Below are positions 25,198-35,568 of a stretch of 40,909 bases of DNA, one piece after another; the first letter of the stretch is position 1; every line of letters starts with the position of its first letter. The notes under the pieces were generated by a model, which searched no databases, was not told the origin of the DNA, and saw nothing but the letters and a program-made list of their open reading frames with translations. The position numbers and the translations under genes are program-made. The stretch comes from Opitutia bacterium. GTDB lineage: Bacteria > Verrucomicrobiota > Verrucomicrobiia > Opitutales > Seribacteraceae. Where the stretch lies: assembly GCA_002721705.1 (NCBI GenBank), contig PBLJ01000039.1, positions 5,045 through 45,953 on the forward strand. Reading direction: 5' to 3'.

Positions 25198-26169
25198 TCA
25201 AGGGTCCAGAGCTTTGTGCTTAACGCGTTCGCCTTCGATATATTCGTCTTTGGAAATTTTATTACCTTGGTCATCATACTTCTCGAACAAGCCGTGACGT
25301 TGGTTGTCTTCGTAATGTTCAAGTAGTTTCGGCGCAAAGGATCCTCCTTTTTCCTGATAGGTTTTAACAATCCATTCGTTCTTTTCCTGTTGCGAAGCTT
25401 GATTACCCTTAAATTGGGCGATCGCTTTTTCGTTCACTTCCGCCCACAAGGAAACATAGGTTTTTTTCTTTTCTTTACCTCCGTGATCCCCTCCGGATTT
25501 GTAGTCTTTAGGGTCAACCGGTCTTCCATGCCAGGCCATGTGGGTACCATGCTTCTTGCCATGCAGGTAATCCTTTTCGAAAAGAGGGATTCCGTTGTTT
25601 TTCCACCTAGACCATTTTCCGTGCAATTCACCCAAAAGGTATTTTCGTTTGTCCATGAGCTGACCATTGCGGTACTTTTTTTGCGCGGTGCCGGAATAGG
25701 GTAAATCGTCCCCTTCGCAAAAAACTCGTGGTGAATCATACCATTTGCCGGTTTTGATTATTTCTATCTTGCTGATTCCACCATTAAGAACCGTGACTTC
25801 CCCCAATTCAAAGTCAGATGCTCCAGCACCGGCAACTCGAGCTTCAACGTCCGAACTATACCCTGAACCTGGGGAAGTAATGATCAATTTCTCCAGTTGA
25901 CCGTCACTGTTCAATATGGGCTGAACCACTGTCCCTTTGCCTTTCCAAAACAAACTTTGGTCCTCGATGACAACATGGGTTGCTTCATAATGCTTTAGCT
26001 TGGATGCATCTTCAACGCGATTATTATAGGGTGAAAAAGGCAACCAAGTACTACCGTTGCTGAACTCGAGCCACCAAAGACGAAAACCTTCGGGACCTCC
26101 AAAAGTAAGGAAAAACGCAAGGAGGCCAAAAACCAGAGTAGCCAAAAACCCTATTAGCTTCTTGTTCAT
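25198..26169 (-). CDS. Membrane-anchored MORN-like repeat protein
   Basis: This 323-residue protein begins with a hydrophobic segment (about 5-24) that is either an uncleaved signal anchor or an export signal. A central region holds a GSGYSSDVEARVAG stretch and a beta-rich part. From about residue 180 it has MORN_2/YwqK-like repeats built around Y.NGQL.....Y..GELHGKW and Y.HGKKHGTH. The C-terminal 60-residue module (about 262-323) contains TYQEKGGSF, RHGLFEKYD and ISKDEYIEGE. Similar repeats occur in secreted or cell-surface proteins of unknown role. A decayed copy of the C-terminal module lies 220 bases upstream of this gene on the same strand. The ATG at 26169 has no obvious ribosome binding site. 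Confidence 0.7.
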   Translation of the reverse strand: MNKKLIGFLATLVFGLLAFFLTFGGPEGFRLWWLEFSNGSTWLPFSPYNNRVEDASKLKHYEATHVVIEDQSLFWKGKGTVVQPILNSDGQLEKLIITSPGSGYSSDVEARVAGAGASDFELGEVTVLNGGISKIEIIKTGKWYDSPRVFCEGDDLPYSGTAQKKYRNGQLMDKRKYLLGELHGKWSRWKNNGIPLFEKDYLHGKKHGTHMAWHGRPVDPKDYKSGGDHGGKEKKKTYVSLWAEVNEKAIAQFKGNQASQQEKNEWIVKTYQEKGGSFAPKLLEHYEDNQRHGLFEKYDDQGNKISKDEYIEGERVKHKALDP

Positions 26170-26388
26170 GGAGGTTAAGGTAATCTAGATCAAGAAGCAG
26201 GACATGCAAGGGGAAAGCATTTCAGGTGAATACTCCCTGCATCGCAAATTTCAACTCAAATTAGACTTTATACCAGTTCTTTCCATACGCGCCAACAAAA
26301 CGAATGCCTTGTTCATTGGCGCCCACATCGTTCCCAGCAAGCGATCTCGCCTGTATCAAGCAAATGGGAAGTCGTTAAGAAGCAACCA

Positions 26389-26625
26389 TCATTTGGCCCA
26401 AGTGGCAAGCGTATCGGGAACCTGCCACTTTTGACCAAGGTCAAAACTCTTGTGGGAAGTTCTCTTTCCATTCCTGCATTCGTCCTTGGAAATCGTTTCC
26501 CCATTCCTGTCGAAACTTTCGAATAATCCGTGGGGTCGGTTACTCGCGTAATTCCCAACGGATTTGGGTCCGAAAGAGCCCCCTTTGTTTTGATAAGTTT
26601 CAATGATCCAATCGTTGAATTTTCT
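26389..26625 (-). pseudogene. Decayed copy of the MORN-like protein's C-terminal module
   Basis: The minus-strand frame encodes NDWIIETYQNKGGSF, then RPHGLFESFDRNGETISKDE, which aligns residue by residue with EWIVKTYQEKGGSF and RHGLFEKYDDQGNKISKDE of the neighbouring MORN-like protein. Only the last 60 or so residues are present. The hydrophobic anchor and the MORN repeats are missing, and the natural stop after HKALDP is replaced by a read-through into unrelated sequence. An open frame begins at 26742, but its first 39 residues match nothing in the parent. The 26170-26388 stretch holds nothing I recognise. Confidence 0.65.
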
Positions 26626-26773
26626 CACGAAAACAGTTCGGTGCACGGAGAGGATTGTTAAAAAGGGGAAGGAAACACGCCAAAGGGTATCGACAATCAA
26701 GTGGAAATCGTAGGGTGCCACTGTTTTTTTTCGTGAGCCCAAGAGCCAAATTCGCTAATAACAGTGCTTTCCA

Positions 26774-27115
26774 ATGGCTGGTGTTCTTGTTAAAATTGTA
26801 ATCGCATTAATCGTTCTGGGCTACGTAGCGGCGTCCATACGTCGCTTTTTGCGTTTTGCAAATGATGATGAAGGGCGTTCTCGCACCGCAACCGAAGGGA
26901 ACAATTTCAAGGAACGCCGTTATCGCAAGATTCTGGGCTTGCGAGGCAACGAAACGGCGGAGCAAATTAAAAAGTCATACCGTAAGCTAATTGCAGAATA
27001 CCACCCGGATAAAGTACAGCGCATGGCCCCGGAAATCAGGAGGCTAGCAGAGAAACGTACCGCCGAATTGACCGAAGCATACAATTACTTGAAGAAAAAA
27101 GAGCGGCAAAGCTGA
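26774..27115 (+). CDS. Membrane-anchored J-domain protein
   Basis: The 113-residue protein has one N-terminal membrane helix (about 4-24), a polar linker, and a C-terminal J domain (about 48-113) with the HPD motif at His77-Pro78-Asp79. J domains stimulate the ATPase of DnaK-type Hsp70 proteins, so this should recruit Hsp70 to the inner membrane, with the J domain facing the cytoplasm. It is similar in layout to DjlA-like or Tim14-like short J-proteins and lacks the G/F and zinc-finger regions of DnaJ. It is monocistronic and convergent with pyrD, with 23 bases between the stops. Confidence 0.85.
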   Translation: MAGVLVKIVIALIVLGYVAASIRRFLRFANDDEGRSRTATEGNNFKERRYRKILGLRGNETAEQIKKSYRKLIAEYHPDKVQRMAPEIRRLAEKRTAELTEAYNYLKKKERQS

Positions 27116-27138
27116 ACCCACCCATTGCTGCTTCATAC

Positions 27139-28203
27139 TCAAAACCAGCTATGAGATTGAGCTGATAATGCCTTGGCTATTCGCTTTGCTACAAAAGGTC
27201 CTCGATAAACCAAACCGGTATAAAGTTGGACTAAGGAAGCTCCGGCATCCATTTTCTCTCCCGCGCTGACGGGATCGTCAATTCCACCGACGCCAATAAT
27301 CGGCAGCTTGCCCTCGGTCGCTCGATAAATGTAATTGATGACCTGCGTGGCTGGTAAACGCAACGGTTGCCCGCTCAATCCCCCATTCTCAAAATCTCCC
27401 GACCCCTTTTGGCCTCGATTGGTCGTGGTGTTAGTAGCGATTACACCTGCGCAATTCGTTTCCAAAATGGCTTCGAGGAATTCGTCCAACAGACGAAAGT
27501 CAACGTCGGGTGACATCTTTACCAACAAAGGAATCCTTGGCATTCCCAGTCTTCGAACGCGTTCTTCGTTTGCGTTTTGCAACTCCTTTAACAAAGGCCG
27601 CAAAAACTCTCTTTTTTGGAGATGTCGAAGGCCTGGTGTATTGGGACTGCTGACGTTGATGGAAAAATAATCCGCTTGCTCCGCCAGTTTTTTGAAGGTG
27701 ATAAGATAATCCTCGATCGCATCTTCCAAATCAGTGGTCTTGCCCTTTCCTAAATTGATGCCCAATGGAGTCCGTCTTTTTCGTTTGGGATACCTACGAG
27801 CAAGCCGATCGCGGATTGCGTCCGCTCCATGATTGTTGAAACCCATGCGATTGACCAGAGCAGATTGCTTGGGATATCGAAACATGCGAGGACGAGGATT
27901 TCCCGGCTGGCGAAGTGGTGTGACGGCTCCAACTTCGACGTGACCGAAACCCAAAGCCGCGGCGCCACGGGGAAACTCAGCGTTCTTGTCCATGCCAGCC
28001 GCCAAACCAACTGCATTGGGAAAATTCAAGCCAAACAAGTGGATCGGCGCTTTGCCTTTGACCTGATTGAATACACGGAAGCCTTCTGTTATCGGTCCTA
28101 GATGACTGAGGGTTTTGAGTCCAATGGTCGCTAGGTTATGAGCCCGCTCCGCTTCGAGCATAAACAAACCAGGTCGAATAATTTTCTCGTATAAGAAACC
28201 CAT
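27139..28203 (-). CDS. pyrD: Dihydroorotate dehydrogenase (quinone), class 2
   Basis: PyrD oxidises dihydroorotate to orotate and passes electrons to membrane quinones. The N-terminal helical segment that binds the membrane is present (about 1-40). GLAAGMDKNAE and the NVSSPNTPGLRHLQ segment, with the catalytic serine of class 2 enzymes, are intact. The FMN-binding GVGGI motif follows near the C-terminus. At 354 residues it is typical of class 2. It sits 5 kb from pyrRBC and on the opposite strand, so it is not part of that operon. The start ATG 28203 matches the family N-terminus. Confidence 0.96.
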   Translation of the reverse strand: MGFLYEKIIRPGLFMLEAERAHNLATIGLKTLSHLGPITEGFRVFNQVKGKAPIHLFGLNFPNAVGLAAGMDKNAEFPRGAAALGFGHVEVGAVTPLRQPGNPRPRMFRYPKQSALVNRMGFNNHGADAIRDRLARRYPKRKRRTPLGINLGKGKTTDLEDAIEDYLITFKKLAEQADYFSINVSSPNTPGLRHLQKREFLRPLLKELQNANEERVRRLGMPRIPLLVKMSPDVDFRLLDEFLEAILETNCAGVIATNTTTNRGQKGSGDFENGGLSGQPLRLPATQVINYIYRATEGKLPIIGVGGIDDPVSAGEKMDAGASLVQLYTGLVYRGPFVAKRIAKALSAQSHSWF

Positions 28204-28384
28204 CTGGAAATTTTCTTTAATTGCTAATTGCTCGAATGACTCACCTTGTAGAGAACTCCTTTAGCCTTGAAGGACAACCTTGTAATTGCTGACTGTTCAA
28301 TGATGATATGGAAAAAAAATCTACAAATGAAATGACTGTAAGGTTGACTCATTAAAAAAACCCGCCTTATCAGCAATCTGCAAA

Positions 28385-29101
28385 ATGGGCAAAGCGAACA
28401 AAAGACTTGATTGGTGCGAGGTGCATCTACGTGAAGATTCCAACTGGTGGGTTGGTGAAATCAGCGACGATGTGAATTTCGACGTGGAAGGCTTGAGTAT
28501 TATCGATCCCAAGCAATTCCTGCAAATTCACGAATCACTGGATTCATTGACTGAATACGGCCTTGATTCGGAGATCGTGGACAACGCGTTCTTCACCTTT
28601 GAAATTGCCGAGGAACTCAAGGACGGCGGCGTGAAGTTGAATCGTGTACGTGATTCCTTGTTGAAAGCAGACGATTTACTTTTTGCTCTCCCAGACATAA
28701 TGGATGAGGAAAAAGGCCCTTACGCAGACTTCATCAAACACGTCACGAAATTGCGCGTCCTTATGCTCAATGACTTAATTGATTTTCCTGAACCATACAC
28801 GGTGGAAAACTTGGAGGAAATTCTCCGTGAAAAGGAAAGTACCGCATTTATGGAAGGGCGGCATGAACATTCTTACGAGGAAATAATCTCCATTTTAGAG
28901 TTTGTCCCCGATGGTTTCCAGTTGGAAACAGACTTGGATGACGCGGTCGACAAAAAGCCGGAAGTCAAAGAAGAATATCCAGAACTTGAAACCGTCGAGG
29001 AAGCGCCTGAGGAAGAGGCGAGGCTCGAAAAACAAGAGAATCTTCGCTGGGACGAAGAAGAGGAGGAAGAGAATACTGCAGAAGAAAAAGAGAGTGGCTA
29101 A
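28385..29101 (+). CDS. Acidic protein of unknown function
   Basis: I do not recognise this 238-residue protein. The first 190 residues look folded and soluble, with a tryptophan-rich start (CEVHLREDSNWWVGEI), a DVEGLSIIDPKQFLQIHE segment and helices. The last 45 residues are a highly acidic tail made mostly of glutamate. There is no signal peptide or membrane helix. Its stop codon overlaps the hemB stop on the other strand by two bases (29099-29100). No ribosome binding site is visible before ATG 28385. The 181-base gap to pyrD should hold divergent promoters for both genes, but I cannot pick them out with confidence. Confidence 0.7.
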   Translation: MGKANKRLDWCEVHLREDSNWWVGEISDDVNFDVEGLSIIDPKQFLQIHESLDSLTEYGLDSEIVDNAFFTFEIAEELKDGGVKLNRVRDSLLKADDLLFALPDIMDEEKGPYADFIKHVTKLRVLMLNDLIDFPEPYTVENLEEILREKESTAFMEGRHEHSYEEIISILEFVPDGFQLETDLDDAVDKKPEVKEEYPELETVEEAPEEEARLEKQENLRWDEEEEEENTAEEKESG

Positions 29102-30105
29102 TCATCCAAGCGTTCCGCAACGCGCTTTGCGAAATAGGTCAGTATGACGTCGGCCCCCGCTCGTTTGATGGCAACAATTGATTCCAGCATGCAGGCATCC
29201 AAATCAAGCCATCCTTTTTCGGCAGCAGCATGCAGTTGAGCGTACTCGCCGGAAACCTGATAAGCTGCGATCGGTAAATGCGTGGATTCACGGGCCTTGC
29301 GTATTATATCCAAGTACGGCCCGGCAGGCTTGATCATGAGAAAATCAGCTCCTTCTGATTCATCCAAAGACAATTCCCTCAAAGCTTCTCTGCAATTGCT
29401 TGGAGCAAGCTGATAGGTTCTCTTGTCGATCGGTTGCGCCTCCTCACTCCTCACACTGCCCACAGCATCCCGAAACGGACCATAATAAGCAGAAGCGAAT
29501 TTCGCCGAATATGCCATAATCGCAGTTTCTCGCTCATCCGCCTCGTCCAACTGTTGCCGTATAGCTCCAACGCGTCCATCCATCATGTCCGAAGGCGCTA
29601 CCACGTCGACACCGGCGCGAGCTGCGAGCACAGCCATGCGAGCGAGAATTTCCACCGTCGAGTCATTAGAGACTGAACCATCGTCGGCCAATACTCCATC
29701 ATGACCATGGTCGGTATAGGGATCGAGCGCCAAATCACTAATTAAAACCAATTCCGGCAATACCTCCTTCAATGCTCGCGCAGCTCTCAAGACCAAGGTC
29801 TCCTCGTTCAAGGCTTCCGTTCCAGTAGAATCTTTTAAATCGTTGGGAATTTTCGGGAAAAGCGCAATGGCTCGAATGCCCGCATCGAGCAATTCACGAC
29901 ATTCCTCCAACAAATCGGGAATGGAGAAACGATACACTGCGGGCATGGATTCGACAGGTTCCTTTGCTCCTTCTTCTTTGACGAAGAGCGGTTGCACCAA
30001 ATCGGCAGGTCGCAAAACGGTTTCCTCGGTCAAGGCACGCAATCCCTCGAAACGGCGCATGCGGCGCGGTCTGATTCGCAAATTATCCAACAGTCCCTTC
30101 GACAT
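29098..30105 (-). CDS. hemB: Delta-aminolevulinic acid dehydratase (porphobilinogen synthase)
   Basis: HemB condenses two 5-aminolevulinate molecules to porphobilinogen in tetrapyrrole synthesis. Both active-site lysine segments are present (SAKFASAYYGPF and FLMIKPAGPYLD). The metal loop reads LALDPYTDHGHDG: the cysteines of the zinc-dependent enzymes are replaced by Ala and Asp, as in the Pseudomonas-type magnesium-stimulated form. ATG 30105 gives 335 residues, the usual length. A longer reading from TTG 30138 is unlikely. The gene is divergent from a MIF-like gene. Confidence 0.96.
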   Translation of the reverse strand: MSKGLLDNLRIRPRRMRRFEGLRALTEETVLRPADLVQPLFVKEEGAKEPVESMPAVYRFSIPDLLEECRELLDAGIRAIALFPKIPNDLKDSTGTEALNEETLVLRAARALKEVLPELVLISDLALDPYTDHGHDGVLADDGSVSNDSTVEILARMAVLAARAGVDVVAPSDMMDGRVGAIRQQLDEADERETAIMAYSAKFASAYYGPFRDAVGSVRSEEAQPIDKRTYQLAPSNCREALRELSLDESEGADFLMIKPAGPYLDIIRKARESTHLPIAAYQVSGEYAQLHAAAEKGWLDLDACMLESIVAIKRAGADVILTYFAKRVAERLDD

Positions 30106-30243
30106 TACGGAACGAAGGAAATTAGATGAAAGCTGCAAAATTGCAATGATGGTTTCAACCTTTGGGCATTTAGGTTTTGGGCTTCCATAAGTACCCTTGC
30201 CACGTTGAAATACTTACATTTTATTTTAAGCCAAAGCATCACC

Positions 30244-30597
30244 ATGCCCTTGTTAGAACTGCGTACCAATCAGACTCACGACAAAGAGAAAGTAAAAATG
30301 CTTTCCTCGAAATTCTCTCGGTTTTGCTCAGAAATTCTGGCCAAACCTGAACATTACGTAATGGTAAACCTGCAAGTTGGCCAAAGCTTGGTTTTTGCCG
30401 GCACGGACGATCCCGCAGCCTTTGCAGAACTTCGTTCCATTGAACTTTCGGCAAACGAAACATCCTTTCTTTCAAGCCAACTCTGTTCGTTCGCATCGGA
30501 ACAACTAGACATTCCGACAGATCGTATTTACATCAGTTTCGTCGACGTAGATCGAAACCGCTGGGGATGGAATGGCAAAACTTTTGGATCCTCTTGA
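30244..30597 (+). CDS. MIF-like phenylpyruvate/dopachrome tautomerase
   Basis: The 117-residue protein matches the macrophage migration inhibitory factor family along its whole length. It starts with Met-Pro, where Pro becomes the catalytic N-terminal residue after Met removal. It carries the KPEHYVMVNL segment with the active-site lysine, the DRIYISFVDVD strand and the C-terminal WGWNGKTF. It should form a trimer and tautomerise phenylpyruvate-like keto acids; its role in a bacterium is not known. The frame is open from 30205, but the Met-Pro at 30244 fits the family exactly. The SLC13-like gene follows 59 bases later. Confidence 0.9.
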   Translation: MPLLELRTNQTHDKEKVKMLSSKFSRFCSEILAKPEHYVMVNLQVGQSLVFAGTDDPAAFAELRSIELSANETSFLSSQLCSFASEQLDIPTDRIYISFVDVDRNRWGWNGKTFGSS

Positions 30598-30656
30598 AAC
30601 CGCGTTCCCTGACGCAACTAACAATGATCGTCCTACTTCAAGCGAGAACCTCCTAA

Positions 30657-32516
30657 ATGACTTGGGAAATCGCATTCACCTTCGCATTACTGGGTTTCGC
30701 CCTACTTAGTTTCATCAAGGAGAAACTGAGCACGGACGTCACCGCCATTACGGTTTTCGCAGTGATTGTAGCGGTTTCAACGATTAGTCACGAAATGACT
30801 CAAGGGGTGGCTCTTCCTGAAATCGAGGAGATATTAGGGGTATTCAGCAATCCAGCTCCAGTGACGATTGCGGCTATGTTCGTTGTGAGCGCCGCCTTGA
30901 GTAAATGCCATATCATCGAAGGCATTTCCTCCTATCTCGGCCGTTTAGGAAAACTACCATACCCAAGTTTCATGCTCTTCCTGATACTCTCGGTGGCCTT
31001 TATATCAGCTTTCGTTAACAACACGCCAGTGGTCGTGGTTTTTCTGCCCGTGGTTCTGGTACTGTCCAAGCAAATGGGCGTCTCTTCTTCCAAATTGCTT
31101 ATTCCTATGTCCTATGCATCCATTTTCGGAGGATGTTGCACCTTGGTGGGGACAAGTACCAACATCTTGGCCAGCGGTGTTTTAGCCAGTACAAGGGACG
31201 CCTCCACAGGGGAATTGATGCAACCCCTAGGTATGTTCGAGTTAGCCAAATACGGTCTTCCCCTATTGGCGGTAGGGACAATCTATTTAATTCTCTTCGG
31301 CCGGCGCCTGCTACCAGACCGTGAAGCGCTGAGCACTATTTTGTCTGACATTCAACAAAAGGAATTCATTACGGAAGCCTTGGTGAGACGAAATTCGGCT
31401 TTGGTTGGAAAGACCGCATCTGAATCTCGCCTGCAAAAATTCAAGGGTTTGCGTATTCTGGAAATCATTCGCAAGGGAACCACCCTAATGGGACCCAAGG
31501 ATCAAATAACGCTTAATGCCGGCGACCGCATCGTTCTATCCTGCCGTCCTTCCGCCATCGCGGCAGCTAGAAACGTGGAAGGGCTCGATATTGTTGGCGA
31601 AGGTGAACTGGGGCTGGAACAGGTATCTTCTACGGCCGGAGTGATGGTGGAGGGAGTAATTGGCCCTAGTTCCCCATTGGCCGCGCTTAGTCTCAGGGAG
31701 ATCAACTTCCGCAAGCGTTACAACGTCACGGTCATGGCGATTCATCGAAAAGGCCGAAACGTCACGAGTGAACTAGAAAATATCCGGCTCCATCAAACCG
31801 ATACACTTTTACTGCTTGGTTCCGAAGAAGCCATTAACAATCTACGCAATAGCGAAGACCTCATCCTGCTCGATCGCCCACCCGTTCCGGTCGACGACAT
31901 GCGTCGCAAGGCTCCAATCGTCCTAGGTGTCATTGCCGGCATAGTGATCTTGGCTTCGCTTACACCTATGCCAATCGTTGCTTCGGCAGTAATCGGAGTG
32001 GCAGTTTTGTTCCTTACCAATTGCATCAAACCGAAGGAAGGATATCAAGCCGTTGAGTGGAGTATACTCGTGCTCATTTACGGCATGCTTGCCCTGGGAC
32101 TCGCAATGAAGGAATCCGGGGCTTCAGACCTCATTGCTCACGGGCTAGCCAACGGCATGCTCTCGTATGCTCCAAAAGAATTGGAACCGCTTCTTCTTCT
32201 CATTGCCATTTATTTAACCACCTCACTGCTCACTGAAACCCTTTCCAACACGGCAACCATTGCCTTGATGGCGCCGATCGCCATCGAGATGGCATTCCAA
32301 CTGCAATATGATCCTAGGCCTTTTCTCATTGCAACTTGCATCGCCGCTTCCGCCAGTTTCACGACGCCCATTGGTTATCAAACCAATACCTACGTTTATA
32401 GTGTGGGGGGGTATAGATTCCGGGATTTCGTCAAGGTTGGCCTACCCCTGAACCTCTTGTATTTCAGCATGAGCATTATCATGATTTCACACTGGGCTGG
32501 TTTTTGGCCTGCCTGA
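30657..32516 (+). CDS. SLC13-type carrier with two RCK_C domains
   Basis: The 619-residue inner-membrane protein has two hydrophobic halves separated by a soluble region. The first half includes AFVNNTPVVVVFLPV and IFGGCCTLVGTSTNILA, and the second TETLSNTATIALMAPIAI and TTPIGYQTNTYVY, the paired re-entrant motifs of the DASS/SLC13 and ArsB-like carriers. Between them (about 225-400) are two TrkA C-terminal (RCK_C) domains, which usually sense ligands. Such proteins carry divalent anions, such as sulphate or dicarboxylates, with sodium. The actual substrate cannot be read from the sequence. No coupled gene lies downstream. Confidence 0.9.
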   Translation: MTWEIAFTFALLGFALLSFIKEKLSTDVTAITVFAVIVAVSTISHEMTQGVALPEIEEILGVFSNPAPVTIAAMFVVSAALSKCHIIEGISSYLGRLGKLPYPSFMLFLILSVAFISAFVNNTPVVVVFLPVVLVLSKQMGVSSSKLLIPMSYASIFGGCCTLVGTSTNILASGVLASTRDASTGELMQPLGMFELAKYGLPLLAVGTIYLILFGRRLLPDREALSTILSDIQQKEFITEALVRRNSALVGKTASESRLQKFKGLRILEIIRKGTTLMGPKDQITLNAGDRIVLSCRPSAIAAARNVEGLDIVGEGELGLEQVSSTAGVMVEGVIGPSSPLAALSLREINFRKRYNVTVMAIHRKGRNVTSELENIRLHQTDTLLLLGSEEAINNLRNSEDLILLDRPPVPVDDMRRKAPIVLGVIAGIVILASLTPMPIVASAVIGVAVLFLTNCIKPKEGYQAVEWSILVLIYGMLALGLAMKESGASDLIAHGLANGMLSYAPKELEPLLLLIAIYLTTSLLTETLSNTATIALMAPIAIEMAFQLQYDPRPFLIATCIAASASFTTPIGYQTNTYVYSVGGYRFRDFVKVGLPLNLLYFSMSIIMISHWAGFWPA

Positions 32517-32530
32517 CTGATTTCGATGTC

Positions 32531-32560
32531 CGCTTATAATAAATTACAGTAATATAAGCG
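32531..32560. repeat. Inverted repeat downstream of the SLC13-like gene
   Basis: CGCTTATA (32531-32538) and TATAAGCG (32553-32560) are an 8-bp perfect inverted repeat. The 14-base spacer contains a further palindrome, ATTAC-A-GTAAT. No T-run follows on the plus strand, so it is not a classical terminator. A second small stem, CAGGAA/TTCCTG, lies at 32575-32591. Either could end the SLC13 transcript or serve as a protein site. Confidence 0.45.
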
Positions 32561-32853
32561 AGTAAACGTAACCACAGGAAAGAAGTTCCTGCAGGAAGGG
32601 GTTGCGAGCCCTTTGGAAATTACCCTTAAGTCAATCTATTTAAGGTTGTTCGCAGGCATTTCCGAGCCTCCCCGATTAAAGGGTTGCGCAATAAAGGGAA
32701 GGTCCTTCCCGCGCCAAACAGGGGTTCCAGGCAAATCTATATCCATAAATATTTATTGGTGAATATTTTACAAATTGTGGTTTGGGAGTTCCGATGAGTT
32801 GTGATGTATCATTTAAAACAATTTTTTCTTTTTGTAAAAAGCATTTGCAAAGC

Positions 32854-32883
32854 TTGACCAAAGACGGGGAAAATGTTTATAAT
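32854..32883 (+). promoter_or_regulatory. Near-consensus promoter of gyrB-gyrA
   Basis: A -35 box TTGACC (32854-32859) and a perfect -10 box TATAAT (32878-32883) are separated by 18 bases. Transcription would start near 32890 and give a 100-base leader. The rest of the 473-base gap 32517-32989 is AT-rich, with an AATATT inverted repeat near 32748-32770, but no gene: a 61-codon minus-strand frame there looks spurious. Confidence 0.75.
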
Positions 32884-32947
32884 CCGATCCCATTGCCAAG
32901 CTTTGATAATGGATTTACAAACAAGGGATTTAAAATAGCTTAAATCG

Positions 32948-32962
32948 ATTAGTTAAACTAAT
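32948..32962. repeat. Palindrome in the gyrB leader
   Basis: ATTAGTT-A-AACTAAT is a 15-base palindrome with a single central base. It lies about 60 bases after the predicted transcription start and 28 bases before the gyrB ATG. It may be an operator or a small leader stem. Confidence 0.4.
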
Positions 32963-32977
32963 TCACAATCCCAATAA

Positions 32978-35512
<2,535 letters not shown>

Positions 35513-35568
35513 CTAGTTTTATTTCGACTTCAATTTAATACGCAATAACCGTCAACATACTGCTTCTC

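Noticed and set aside
26204-26434. 76-codon plus-strand frame between the MORN-like gene and its decayed copy
   Set aside because: No ribosome binding site or family; it partly runs antisense to the decayed module, so it is probably chance.
32676-32861. 61-codon minus-strand frame in the gyrB leader
   Set aside because: It overlaps the gyrB promoter region, has atypical composition and matches nothing known.
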